From Candidatus Rickettsiella viridis (GTDB taxonomy: Bacteria > Pseudomonadota > Gammaproteobacteria > Diplorickettsiales > Diplorickettsiaceae): a DNA stretch of 64,000 nt. Below, piece after piece: positions 28,613-37,814 of the stretch. Numbering within the stretch: the stretch's first letter is position 1; each line of letters starts with the position of its first letter. The stretch lies in the NCBI RefSeq assembly GCF_003966755.1, contig NZ_AP018005.1, positions 1,515,736 to 1,579,735 on the forward strand, read 5' to 3'. The position numbers and the translations under genes were made by a program. The notes beneath the pieces are model-generated. The model saw only the letters and a program-made list of their open reading frames with translations, did not search any database and was not told the origin of the DNA.

Positions 28613-29919
28613 AGGTTTTCTCGAGAGTAAGGTTGACAATGTGTTTCACGTAAAAGGCAAGCGGCAATAATACTCACTACAAAAGCAATCGGCATAATAG
28701 CCAAGCCATTAAGATAATTGCTGGGTGAATACATCGCTACGCCATGATTTAACGCCTGATCCCAATGCAAATCCATTAGCCAACCAAACAAGGGTTGAAA
28801 TACGGCACCCCCTCCCATAATTAGAACCGACGCTAAACCTGTGGAAGTCCCCGTTAAATGCCTAGGATTACTTTCGGCAATTAACGGGTAACTAATAATC
28901 TGTGTGCTGGTAAAAATACCGAGTAATAAAAATAAAACCAGTAACATAAAGAAGTTTAAATTTGGTAAAAACATAATACAAAGCAATACCAACAAAGAAA
29001 GCATAGCACCAACAATCATCGGTAGCCGTCGTTTACCAATTGCATCAGAAAACCACCCTACAAACGGTGAGCCTATAATAGTCCCCACAAAAACCATGGT
29101 GGCAACAAGCGATGCCTCAGTCTTTAAAAGATGGTGAACTTGGGTTAAATACATCACGCCCCAAAGCTCCCCCAGTAAAATAATCGGTAGGTTTAACAGA
29201 CAGGTATATATTCCCCCTAATCCATTCTGTTTATTGAAGAGCACCGTCAAAAGACTCTTCTTTATAGAAGCTGGCACAGCGTTTTTTTCGATCATGACCT
29301 CCGGTGTTTGGTGCTTAGGATAGTCGCGAACAAATAGATAAACAATTAAGGTAATGACCGCTCCTACACCCGCATTAACCAGGACTGTCTCACGCCAACC
29401 TAACCATTGCACTAAAAGAGCAAAAGGGGTTTGTGCCACCACACCACCCAACATCGCAATCGTAATGATAACCCCGATGACGAACGCCAACCGCTGGGAG
29501 GAGAACCAACGTGTGGCCAGTTTAATACAGCTTATAAAACAAAAAGCATTACCAATGCCTGAAATAAAGTGGCTAAATGCGGCTAGTTGAAAAGAATGGC
29601 TAAAGGCAAATAGAATCGTGGCTAAAACCACCATGACCATCGCAATTAATATAATGGTCCGTATAGATATCCGGTCGACTAAAATGCCTGCGAATAGCAG
29701 AAAAATAACGTCTGCATAAAAATAGGTGGCCGACAAAAAGCCTAATTGACTCGCATTAATGGAGAAATCTTGCATAAGCTCCTGGCTAATGGAGTTAAAC
29801 ATACCCATTTGGATAAATTCGTAAAAGAAAAAGAGCGCGGCAGAAAGGCAAACCAGCCAAGGCTGATATTTAGAAAAAGCAATAGGAAAAACTTGTTTTA
29901 GACTGGACATAACAGTCAT
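28609..29919 (-). CDS. Major facilitator superfamily transporter, paralogue 2
   Basis: A 436-residue MFS permease with about 12 helices, plainly a paralogue of the downstream gene: both share AALFFFYEFIQMxMFN near the start, MxGxVAQTPxxLLxQxLGWR in helix 5, and a GWxxDAIGKR-like loop 8-9 motif. GAGGAATTA precedes the ATG at 29919. The tandem pair suggests duplication followed by divergence, perhaps for two substrates. The substrate is not deducible. Confidence 0.88.
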   Translation of the reverse strand: MTVMSSLKQVFPIAFSKYQPWLVCLSAALFFFYEFIQMGMFNSISQELMQDFSINASQLGFLSATYFYADVIFLLFAGILVDRISIRTIILIAMVMVVLATILFAFSHSFQLAAFSHFISGIGNAFCFISCIKLATRWFSSQRLAFVIGVIITIAMLGGVVAQTPFALLVQWLGWRETVLVNAGVGAVITLIVYLFVRDYPKHQTPEVMIEKNAVPASIKKSLLTVLFNKQNGLGGIYTCLLNLPIILLGELWGVMYLTQVHHLLKTEASLVATMVFVGTIIGSPFVGWFSDAIGKRRLPMIVGAMLSLLVLLCIMFLPNLNFFMLLVLFLLLGIFTSTQIISYPLIAESNPRHLTGTSTGLASVLIMGGGAVFQPLFGWLMDLHWDQALNHGVAMYSPSNYLNGLAIMPIAFVVSIIAACLLRETHCQPYSRENL

Positions 29920-30026
29920 TAATTCCTCAAATAGGTGTTTTTTAGAGGCTATTTGGGAGGGGTAGTCTATAGGAAGAAAAGCCTAATGTCTAAGCCGAAA
30001 TTGCAATATAGCAAGCAACCCTCAGG

Positions 30027-30635
30027 TTAACTGGATGGTGGACTAAACTCAAGCTTCGCTGTTTCACCTAATTTGAAATGTTTTCTACACACGGCGATGT
30101 AACGCTCATTGCCTCCAATCTCCAGCTGCTCCCCCTGAGTCACTTTACGATGCTCAGAATCAATCCGCATATTCATCGTCGCTTTAGATCCACAGTGGCA
30201 AATTGTTTTTATTTCACCCATCTTATCCGCCAAGATCAGTAAATATAAGCTCCCTTCAAAAGGTTCACCACAAAAATCACTACGTAAACCATAGGTTAAA
30301 ACAGGAATATTTAATCTGTCCACAATATCACTTAACTGAAATACTTGTGCTTTTGTTAAAAATTGCGCCTCATCAACTAAAACACACTGTAAATTCTTAG
30401 TTTTTTTTAATGTCTCTACTACAAATTCAAATAAATTATCATTTTTTGCAAAAGAATGACTGGCGGCTTCTAAACCTATACGTGAAAAAACAGTTCCTAC
30501 TTTATAACGAGTATCGACCTGGGGAGAAAGCAATAAAGTTTCCATACCACGTTCTTGGTAATTGTAACTGGCTTGCAGTAGAGTAGTACTCTTGCCCGCA
30601 TTCATAGCCGAATAATAGAAGTAAAGTTTAGCCAT
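30027..30635 (-). CDS. tdk: Thymidine kinase Tdk
   Basis: Type II thymidine kinase, salvaging thymidine to dTMP. The 202-residue protein has the P-loop [14 protein letters not shown] (about residue 8), the DEAQFL motif, and a zinc-binding set of cysteines and histidines ([14 protein letters not shown], then AVCRKHF). Thymidine salvage would fit an intracellular organism. It is transcribed divergently from the redoxin gene starting 84 bp away. Confidence 0.95.
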   Translation of the reverse strand: MAKLYFYYSAMNAGKSTTLLQASYNYQERGMETLLLSPQVDTRYKVGTVFSRIGLEAASHSFAKNDNLFEFVVETLKKTKNLQCVLVDEAQFLTKAQVFQLSDIVDRLNIPVLTYGLRSDFCGEPFEGSLYLLILADKMGEIKTICHCGSKATMNMRIDSEHRKVTQGEQLEIGGNERYIAVCRKHFKLGETAKLEFSPPSS

Positions 30636-30658
30636 TGTTAGCGCTTATATTTGAAGAT

Positions 30659-30685
30659 GTTGGACATTCTAGGTTACGTTATAAT
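30659..30685 (+). promoter_or_regulatory. Candidate promoter of the redoxin gene
   Basis: TTGGAC (30659-30664) and a perfect TATAAT (30680-30685), separated by 15 bp, end 33 bp before the ATG at 30719. The spacing is short, so this is tentative. Confidence 0.4.
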
Positions 30686-30718
30686 AATCATAACTTGGTA
30701 AAAATAGGAAGTGCCCCT

Positions 30719-31276
30719 ATGGCATTAACGCCTTCTAACATGCTAGCGCTTGGAACAAAAGCGCCTAATTTTGAATTATTAGATACAAAGAGTGGCAACG
30801 TCTGTAGTTTAACATCACTCAAATCAGCAAAAGCAACTGTGATTATGTTTATTTGTAATCATTGTCCTTATGTTAAACACATACAAACCGAGCTAATTCG
30901 ATTAGCCGCGGATTATCAAGCAAAAGGAATTGCCTTTATTGCTATTAGTTCCAATGATGTAGAAAATTATCCTGAAGATGCGCCCCAAGAAATGGCTAAA
31001 TTAGCAAAGCAGTTAAACTATCCTTTTCCTTATCTTTATGATGAAACGCAAAGCACCGCAAAAAATTATCAAGCCGCTTGTACACCCGACTTTTTTGTTT
31101 TTGATAAAGATTTACACTGTGTTTATCGCGGTCAGCTAGATGACTCCACCCCAAACAACAAAATTCCAGTTACAGGCAAAGCCCTACGCGCTGCTTTAGA
31201 TAATATTTTAATGGACAAACCAGTGGGTTCTGAGCAAAAGCCTAGCATCGGCTGTAATATTAAATGGAAGCACTAG
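30719..31276 (+). CDS. Thioredoxin-fold redoxin domain protein
   Basis: A 185-residue cytoplasmic thioredoxin-like protein of the AhpC/TSA-redoxin type. It has the opening LGTKAPNFELLDTKSG, the redox CxxC in VIMFICNHCPYVKH, the block IAISSNDVENYPEDAP, and the cis-Pro-like ACTPDFFVFD. GGAAG precedes the ATG at 30719; an upstream start at 30635 would overlap the tdk start region and add residues unlike the family. It probably reduces disulfides or peroxides, but the exact substrate is not known. Its 3' end overlaps the convergent 773-residue gene by 4 bp. Confidence 0.85.
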   Translation: MALTPSNMLALGTKAPNFELLDTKSGNVCSLTSLKSAKATVIMFICNHCPYVKHIQTELIRLAADYQAKGIAFIAISSNDVENYPEDAPQEMAKLAKQLNYPFPYLYDETQSTAKNYQAACTPDFFVFDKDLHCVYRGQLDDSTPNNKIPVTGKALRAALDNILMDKPVGSEQKPSIGCNIKWKH

Positions 31277-33594
31277 AAGCTATTCTGTGTAACGCCAAAC
31301 TTAGCAGAAGATTGCCATGTAGGTTCTGGTTCTTTATTTCTAGCATTAAAAAAGGCTGTATTATTAGGAGTATTCTCTAAATTTATTTCGGGCGTTACGG
31401 GTGAATCTGCCTCAGCTCCAGATCCTATTCGACTATTAATTTTTCCAAATAATCTACTTAACTCTGGCAAATATTTAATACTGGCTTGGTTAATATCTGG
31501 GTATAGCTCAGAGAAAAAATCCTTTTTGCCCAGGTTAGAAAATACTTCGTGATAAATCTTGAGCACCTCTAATAGAAAGCTAGCTTTACTAAAGTTTTCA
31601 TTGGTTGTTTCACTGCCCTCTTTTATCTTTAATAAAATAACTTGCTCTGCCCATTTCGTTGCAAAATTTTCTTTACTCAACCATGGCCAACGAATAATTC
31701 CACAATGAAATAAAGCAAAAAAATTCGCCTTAAAAAAACAATCTTTTTCAGCTTTAAAATCTATTTTATCGTCTAATCTATTCAGTTGTTTAAGTTTTTC
31801 TAGCTTTACACTAAAATAACCCTGTGTAAAAAAGAATTTAATCCATTCCTTTAATGAAAATTTTTCACTCTTAAACCAGATATTATTTTCAATCTCTAGT
31901 TTGAATTTATCTATTGCACTAATATAAATAGCATTTAACTCTTTTTCTATCTCTTCCGATTGAGCTTCTAGATGGGGGAATTCTTCATTATGTAGATAGA
32001 TTTTTCCTGCATTGTAACTGACGACCCTATTGCTGGATCTAGCTTGATCAATACGCTCTTTTAAAAATGATTGAATCTCATACAACTCCGAAGCCATGGT
32101 TTCTAACTTACCGCGAATTAAAAATAACCTTTTTTCATGTACGTTAGAAAGTCCAGAAAGTGATCCTTCGGGAGTAAGCACTGGCCACTTAAAGTTGTTC
32201 ACAGCATCTTTCACAAACCCTATTGTGTCCTCTTTCATCTCCTGGCCTTTCTCTAGTATACCCTGCCCCTTCTCAAAAACTTCTATTGCTTTATTAGATA
32301 CATCATCAATAATAATCTGAGTTTTCTCAGTAAATTTTCCCACACCTTTTTGTACAGCTTTAAAAAGTTTACTTCCCATTCCCTTTAAATTATTTATTGT
32401 TTCGATAGAAGCGGGTTTTGCTTGCTGAATTTCAGATAACTCTAACGTCCCATATTTCTGTAATGCAATCTCCACTGCCTCTTTGACAGCCTTGGGACTA
32501 CGATTAATTTCACATGTGGAAAAATAAACAGCTATTTCTTCAGGTAGGCTATCCACTTGTGTACCAGAGCTAACTTGTCCCTCGCTCAACACATCCCATT
32601 GAAACTCTTTTCCTATTTTATCCCGATAGTCTTGTTTAAATTTTGATAATTGTCTACCAAGCGTCGGCTTGGGCGATGATTTTATAAGACGATTAAAAAA
32701 ACTTACATTGGAAACAGCGCTTTCTTGCTCACATTTTCTATTTAATGCTTGGTAAATCAATACCACGCCCAAATCAAGATTCTCATTGGGATTTTCATCT
32801 AAGCCTGCATAAAAATATTTTTTTTTATTAATCAGTGTAAAAACAAAACAATTAATAAATCTTAATAACGCTGGTTGGTCACTCAATTCACTATTAGCAA
32901 TCCCTTCAATGTTTGCCAATAAATTTCTGTAAATAATCGAACTATCAATTGAAAAAATAACAGCCACAGATTTTTGTCGGATATTCGTAAGATTTTTAAT
33001 AGAAAAATAATTTAAACTTTCTACCTTATCTATTTTATCTAAATAATGGTTTAAATTTATAGTGTTATGATTAACTAAAAAACCAAAGTGCGTAAAAAAT
33101 TCTTCATACTCTTTATCAAAGCTCACATGTTCTTTTTTAGATAACAAAAGAATCAATAACTCTAAAATATTTTTTTTAATTGAATCTCGGGTTTGGTATG
33201 TCTTATACGTTTGACATAAGTTATTATTTAGTAAATTTTCTAGTATCTCTTTAATATCTCTGTATATATTATCTTTAATCTTATCTATACCAGACGGATT
33301 ATCTAAGATACAGACACTAAGTAGTTTATAAAGGAAGATATCAAATAGTTTATGATCCGCCGTTAAACAAGCAAACCTTTGACAAGGAAAATCCTTTTCT
33401 ATTTTTTTACATTTTTTGGCATCGTCTAAACAATTCTTGAAATAAACTATGTGTATATCTGAAGGGGGTTCCTCTTTTTCAAAATAAGCTTCTGTTTTTT
33501 TTATTTTTTTATCAAGGAAGCTCTTTAAAGGTCCGCTTAAACGATCCCTTATTTCTAGAATGCTGGCTTTTATTTCGGCAAGTTCGCTATCCAT
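31273..33594 (-). CDS. Unknown 773-residue protein, probable effector
   Basis: No recognised domain. The protein is lysine- and glutamate-rich and largely helical, with no signal peptide. A central amphipathic stretch (about residues 400-460, KGMGSKLFKAVQKGVGKF, then VFEKGQGILEKGQEMKED) looks like helical or coiled-coil repeats that could bind membrane. The C-terminal 60 residues are less ordered and end KFGVTQNSF. Its base composition is more AT-rich than neighbouring housekeeping genes. Size, composition and isolation suit a Dot/Icm effector, but this is only inference. Confidence 0.6.
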   Translation of the reverse strand: MDSELAEIKASILEIRDRLSGPLKSFLDKKIKKTEAYFEKEEPPSDIHIVYFKNCLDDAKKCKKIEKDFPCQRFACLTADHKLFDIFLYKLLSVCILDNPSGIDKIKDNIYRDIKEILENLLNNNLCQTYKTYQTRDSIKKNILELLILLLSKKEHVSFDKEYEEFFTHFGFLVNHNTINLNHYLDKIDKVESLNYFSIKNLTNIRQKSVAVIFSIDSSIIYRNLLANIEGIANSELSDQPALLRFINCFVFTLINKKKYFYAGLDENPNENLDLGVVLIYQALNRKCEQESAVSNVSFFNRLIKSSPKPTLGRQLSKFKQDYRDKIGKEFQWDVLSEGQVSSGTQVDSLPEEIAVYFSTCEINRSPKAVKEAVEIALQKYGTLELSEIQQAKPASIETINNLKGMGSKLFKAVQKGVGKFTEKTQIIIDDVSNKAIEVFEKGQGILEKGQEMKEDTIGFVKDAVNNFKWPVLTPEGSLSGLSNVHEKRLFLIRGKLETMASELYEIQSFLKERIDQARSSNRVVSYNAGKIYLHNEEFPHLEAQSEEIEKELNAIYISAIDKFKLEIENNIWFKSEKFSLKEWIKFFFTQGYFSVKLEKLKQLNRLDDKIDFKAEKDCFFKANFFALFHCGIIRWPWLSKENFATKWAEQVILLKIKEGSETTNENFSKASFLLEVLKIYHEVFSNLGKKDFFSELYPDINQASIKYLPELSRLFGKINSRIGSGAEADSPVTPEINLENTPNNTAFFNARNKEPEPTWQSSAKFGVTQNSF

Positions 33595-33774
33595 TCGACT
33601 TCTCTTTTTATAATAAAGTTAATAGCTGCGACTAAATAGTACAATTTTAAGTATAAAATAAAAAGTTATTTGTACTAATTACTTTTATCTTTATTCAATT
33701 CTTACATAAATATTTTTTAGCAGATTCTTATTGTAAGCTTTTAAGTAAGCAACGATGAGAAAAAGAGAATGGCA

Positions 33775-34107
33775 TTACATACAGCGTGCGGGCCGCGGCA
33801 ATCCTGCCAGCTTGCTCGCTTGCTTTAGTACGCCTTTGGGGAAAAGATTATTAAGATAAAGACTATTTGCTTTTTCAGATCCAATTTGTACCGCTAATTG
33901 GTTGACTAAGATTCGTATGGGGGGTGTCTTGTGGTATTGTTGATAGAAATTTCGTAAAAGATAAATGACGTGCCAATGGTCTTTAACGAGTGTTATTGCT
34001 TCTTCTTCTGCAATAACCGTCGCTATATTTTCATGCCAATCTGAGGAATGAATGAGATAACCATATTCGTCAGTCAACACTTCTTCGCCATTGATTAGTA
34101 AACCCAT
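33775..34107 (-). CDS. tusE: Sulfur relay protein TusE (DsrC family)
   Basis: TusE accepts sulfur from TusBCD and passes it to MnmA for 2-thiolation of tRNA wobble uridine. The 110-residue protein has the DsrC/TusE pattern: DEYGYLIHSSDWHENIATVIA, HWHVIYLLRNFYQQYHKTPPIR, YLNNLFPKG, and the penultimate active cysteine in GLPRPARCM. tusBCD are not nearby. Confidence 0.93.
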   Translation of the reverse strand: MGLLINGEEVLTDEYGYLIHSSDWHENIATVIAEEEAITLVKDHWHVIYLLRNFYQQYHKTPPIRILVNQLAVQIGSEKANSLYLNNLFPKGVLKQASKLAGLPRPARCM

Positions 34108-34172
34108 CTTTATCCCCTTATCTAGGATAATGTCATGGGTTTATTTTAGTTGGGTCTCGCTTAAAAGTATAA

Positions 34173-34297
34173 TTACTCTTCGCACTTGAATTTTTGGCGG
34201 CGTTCCTGCTCGACTCGCCATCCTCATGTATCATGTATACACTGCGGTTGCTTCGTTCTCGCGGCGCCCTGCCAAAAATCCCATTGCTGCGAGTATA
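34173..34297 (-). repeat. Dispersed 125-bp MITE-like element, copy 4
   Basis: Full-length copy with slightly altered left end (TTACTC) and intact GAGTATA right end, between tusE and the BI-1 family gene. It has diverged at more positions than copies 2, 5, 6 and 7. Confidence 0.82.
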
Positions 34298-34313
34298 ACT
34301 TTAGCACATAGCA

Positions 34314-34344
34314 TTAACCCACTGATTGAAAGTGGGTTAATTTT
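34314..34344 (+). terminator. Rho-independent terminator-like hairpin
   Basis: A 10-bp perfect stem TTAACCCACT/AGTGGGTTAA around a 7-base loop, followed by TTTT on the plus strand. It lies 22 bp beyond the stop of the minus-strand BI-1 gene, so in vivo it may end that transcript even though the T-run is on the other strand. Confidence 0.5.
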
Positions 34345-34365
34345 AGACTCTTTGAGCAAAAAAAT

Positions 34366-35040
34366 TTACTCTCTATTACCGCTAAACGCGCCTAGTAAAT
34401 TTAATAAACTCAAGAAAATGTTATACAGCGATACATATAGTGTCACAGTGGCCATAATGTAATTAGTCTCGCCGCCGTGAATAATCTGGCTAGTTTGTAG
34501 CAAAATAATGCCGGATGATAAAAGAACAAATACGGCTGAGACGGTCAACATTAATGCGGGTATGTGGAAAAATAAGGTAGCAATGCTGGCAAGAAACGCA
34601 ACGATCATCCCTACCATCAAAAACCCGGACATAAAGCTAAAGTCTTTTTGGGTAATCAGCGCGTAAGCCGATAATGCAAAAAAGATAAGACCTGTTGCAC
34701 CCAAGGACATCATGACCAATGCCTGTCCATTGGTGAATCCATGGATATAGTGGTTCAAAATAGGACCGAGCGTATACCCCATAAATCCTGTCAATGCGAA
34801 AACTGATAACAAGCCCCAGCCACTATTACGTGTCCAGTTCGTTAGAAACAATAAGCCAAAATAACCCGCTAATGTAACTAACGGATTCAATGGAGGTGAA
34901 TCGCTTAGCATAGCCATTCCAGCGGTAAGTGCGCTAAAAAGCATAGTTAAGCCCAGCAGGATATACGTATTACGCAATACGGTATTCGTGGCTAAAACAG
35001 ATTCTAACCTTTGGCCTGATAGAACTTTACTAGAAGCCAT
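34366..35040 (-). CDS. Bax inhibitor-1/YccA family membrane protein
   Basis: A 224-residue polytopic protein with seven predicted membrane helices. It has the BI-1 family features NTYILLGLTMLFSALTAG-like first helix, GYTLGPILNHYI in the third, and the C-terminal signature VTLYVSLYNIFLSLLNLLG. E. coli YccA is an FtsH modulator; bacterial BI-1 proteins are also pH-sensitive calcium leak channels. Which role applies here is open. Confidence 0.9.
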   Translation of the reverse strand: MASSKVLSGQRLESVLATNTVLRNTYILLGLTMLFSALTAGMAMLSDSPPLNPLVTLAGYFGLLFLTNWTRNSGWGLLSVFALTGFMGYTLGPILNHYIHGFTNGQALVMMSLGATGLIFFALSAYALITQKDFSFMSGFLMVGMIVAFLASIATLFFHIPALMLTVSAVFVLLSSGIILLQTSQIIHGGETNYIMATVTLYVSLYNIFLSLLNLLGAFSGNRE

Positions 35041-35126
35041 ACGACTCCTCCTCTCGTTATGGGTATAAATTGGTTTATTTTAACATAAATTGAACGCTAA
35101 CCACACCATCTCAACTATCACAGTAT

Positions 35127-35939
35127 TTACTCCCATAAGGGGTACCTTTCTAAAGAAACCGGGCCTTTAAAAAAAAGCCGCGCATGTGCAGAAAATGCCG
35201 TTGTATAATCCGAGACATAAAACTTTTTTTGTGGTTCAAAAACACCGTTCGATAAAAGACCATGACTTTCAAGTAAGTTTTTTACAAGCTTAGCCACGAT
35301 ATCCGTCGAATCTAAAATGGCCGCTTTAGTCGGATAAAACTGCTGTATAAGTTGTTTAATTAAAGGATAGTGGGTACAACCTAAAACAAGCGCATCAAGA
35401 CCAGCTAAAACGGGATTTAAAAGGTAAGATTTAATCGCATCTTGCATAATGGTTTGATCGGCTGCTTCTTCGATTAAAGGAACCAGCAAGGGCGTCGCTA
35501 ATGAATTTAGTTGTATATGAATATCCCGTTGATCCAGCTTTTTTCTGTAAATATTTGAACAGATAGTTTGTTTGGTTCCAATTAATCCAATGGTTTTATT
35601 AACATAATTTTCTGCCAAGTAATCAATCATCGGATCAATGACATCAACAACAATAGACTTACGGCCCACATATTCTTTTACTAATTCATGGGCAACGGCT
35701 GATGCAGAATTACAAGCAATCAAAATGAGTTTACAATCTTGCTGCAACAACATATCGCAGATTTTTATAGAATACGCTTGAATAGCTGCGGCTGATTTAT
35801 CTCCCCAAGGGGTATGGGCCGTATCGCCGAAATAAATAATAGATTCCTGGGGCAAATGATTTGTCACTGCCTTGGCAACGGTTAAACCACCGACGCCACT
35901 ATCAAAAATACCAATGGGCTTTAAAGAATGTTGTGACAT
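35127..35939 (-). CDS. murI: Glutamate racemase MurI
   Basis: MurI makes D-glutamate for peptidoglycan. The 270-residue product opens with PIGIFDSGVGGLTVAKAV and carries both catalytic cysteines, in LIACNSASAVAHE and LVLGCTHYPLIK. Upstream in-frame codons back to 36053 encode the dispersed repeat, so I reject that start. Between ATG 35954 and ATG 35939 I prefer 35939, which gives MSQHSLKPIGIFDSG; neither has a strong ribosome site. Confidence 0.93.
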   Translation of the reverse strand: MSQHSLKPIGIFDSGVGGLTVAKAVTNHLPQESIIYFGDTAHTPWGDKSAAAIQAYSIKICDMLLQQDCKLILIACNSASAVAHELVKEYVGRKSIVVDVIDPMIDYLAENYVNKTIGLIGTKQTICSNIYRKKLDQRDIHIQLNSLATPLLVPLIEEAADQTIMQDAIKSYLLNPVLAGLDALVLGCTHYPLIKQLIQQFYPTKAAILDSTDIVAKLVKNLLESHGLLSNGVFEPQKKFYVSDYTTAFSAHARLFFKGPVSLERYPLWE

Positions 35940-35963
35940 AAATTTTATACTCATTACCGTAAA

Positions 35964-36107
35964 TATACTCACAGCAATAAATATACTCACAGCAATAGGA
36001 TTTTCGGCAAGGCGCCGCGAAAACGGAGCAACCGTAGTGTATACAACATACATGAGGATTGCGAGTCGAGCGGGAACGCAGCCGAAAATTCTAGTGCGGG
36101 GAGTATA
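35964..36107 (+). repeat. Dispersed 125-bp MITE-like element, copy 5, with duplicated left end
   Basis: Full element from 35982 to 36107, preceded by an extra copy of its first 18 bp (TATACTCACAGCAATAAA at 35964). It lies between murI and tauE/safE. On the minus strand it reads into murI in frame, creating a false N-terminal extension. Confidence 0.85.
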
Positions 36108-36111
36108 TATA

Positions 36112-36902
36112 TTAAGGTATTAGCATGGTAACCCCTACCACTAAAAGGAATAAAGCAAATATTTTTCTTAAATGATGACCTCTAAGTCGTTTACCTAATC
36201 GCGTACCTAAGGGAACAACCACCATACTTCCAATCGATACACCAATAACAGCGGGCCAATAAACAAATCCACCGCTACCCACAGGGAGGTTGTGTACATG
36301 AAGACCTGTCATGGTAAAGGTAAACACCCCAATAATCGCTAACAATAAAACACAAGCAGAGGAAGTTGCAATAGCATGGTGGGTTGATAACCCTAGACGT
36401 AAAAAAATCGGTACGGCAATAGCGCCCCCCCTATACCCAATAAACCAGAAATAGCACCAATAGAAATACCTATAGCCCATTTTTTAAGTGGCGTTAAGTA
36501 GATCGTTTCTTTTCTTTCTACTTTATTTTTATTAAAAAAAATTTTAAATGCGATAGAAAAAAGAAATAAACTAAATAATAATTTTAATGTTTGTGTAGAA
36601 AGTATTAATGCAATTAAAGCACCCATAACAATACCAAAAATCATCCCAGGTGCTAACTGGCGAAATAAACACCAGTTAATAGAAAAACTACGTTGTTGTT
36701 GGTATACAGCAACTAAAGAACTAAAAATAATAGACGCTAATGCGGTACTGGTTGCTAAATGCATTTGTAATTGATTTGGTATGCCTGTGTGTGCGAAAAC
36801 AGTCAATAATCCGGGAACTAATACTGTACCTCCGCCTATTCCTAACAATCCTGATAGAAATCCGGCTAATACACCAATTAAAATGTAAGATACAAATAAC
36901 AT
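36112..36902 (-). pseudogene. Sulfite exporter TauE/SafE family protein, frameshifted at a G7 run
   Basis: Two frames, 36393-36902 and 36112-36480, together form an 8-helix TauE/SafE (DUF81) membrane protein of about 263 residues with the usual internal repeat: GFLSGLLGIGGGTVLVP near the start and GAISGLLGIGG...AIAVPIFLRLG in the second half. At the second glycine block the minus strand has G7 (C7 at 36425-36431); G8 would read IGGGAIAVP and join the frames. Start at ATG 36902, overlapping the stop of the upstream CDF gene (TAATG). Proposed substrates of the family are small sulfur-containing anions. Confidence 0.8.
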
Positions 36903-37810
36903 TAGCAAACCGATCCCTGGCTACACGGGTATTTTTCCTGACCTTGCTCTACTTGCAAGGTAACGTGCTGAATCTGAAATTTTTCGGCTAATGTTTGATT
37001 AATTTGTTGTTGCAGTTGATCCGACAAACCATCACCTGGCATAACCAAATGCGCCGTTAAAGCTGTTTCTTGTGTACTTAAACCCCAAATATGTAAATCA
37101 TGTACGGCTGTAACACCCGGCAACTTTTCTAAATAAGTAACTACTGCTTTTTGATCAACACCATAAGGAACTGCGCCTAAAATCAATTCAACTGAACGGC
37201 GCAACAAGTTCCAGCTCCCCAAAGTAATAATACCCACGATGACTAAACCCACCACAGGATCTACCCATTGCCAAGAAGTGAAATATACTACTGCACCAGC
37301 CAGCACAACACCCAACGCAATCAACGCATCATAAGCTAAATGCAGGAATGCACTTTTAATATTGAGATCAGATTGTTGTTGGCGCATAAATAATAACGCC
37401 GTACTTCCATTGATTAGCATCCCAATAAAAGCAACTACCATCACAATCATTTCATTAATAGGCACCGGATTACGAAGTTTATCAATCGATTCATACACAA
37501 TCAGTGCGGAGGTAAATACCAGTAACAACGCATTGGCTAAGGCCGCTAAAATAGTCAATTTTTTATAGCCGTAACTATAGCGTTGCCTAGAACGTTTTTT
37601 TGCTAAAAAGCTTGCGCCCCAAGACATTAATAAGCCTAAAACATCAGCAAAATTATGCACCGCATCCGAAAGCAGACTCATAGAATGTGCAATAAACGCA
37701 TAGGTCACTTCAGCCAATACAAACCCTGAATTCAACAATATGGCTAACGCAAAACTGACATTTAAACCCACTGCAAAAGCGGTGTGATGATGGTGGTGGT
37801 GATGTGACAT
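36902..37810 (-). CDS. Cation diffusion facilitator (zinc-type) efflux protein
   Basis: A 302-residue CDF family metal/proton antiporter, most like ZitB/CzcD zinc exporters. It has a His-rich N-terminus (seven consecutive histidines after Met-Ser), six membrane helices with metal-site residues in LLSDAVHNFADVLG (helix 2) and HLAYDALIALGVV (helix 5), and a C-terminal cytoplasmic domain (VTAVHDLHIWGLSTQETALT). tauE/safE follows with a one-base overlap. Confidence 0.93.
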   Translation of the reverse strand: MSHHHHHHHTAFAVGLNVSFALAILLNSGFVLAEVTYAFIAHSMSLLSDAVHNFADVLGLLMSWGASFLAKKRSRQRYSYGYKKLTILAALANALLLVFTSALIVYESIDKLRNPVPINEMIVMVVAFIGMLINGSTALLFMRQQQSDLNIKSAFLHLAYDALIALGVVLAGAVVYFTSWQWVDPVVGLVIVGIITLGSWNLLRRSVELILGAVPYGVDQKAVVTYLEKLPGVTAVHDLHIWGLSTQETALTAHLVMPGDGLSDQLQQQINQTLAEKFQIQHVTLQVEQGQEKYPCSQGSVC

Positions 37811-37814
37811 CGTA

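Noticed and set aside
35940..36053. Longer murI reading frame with extra N-terminal residues
   Set aside because: The extension is translated from the dispersed element; family members start near PIGIFDSG.
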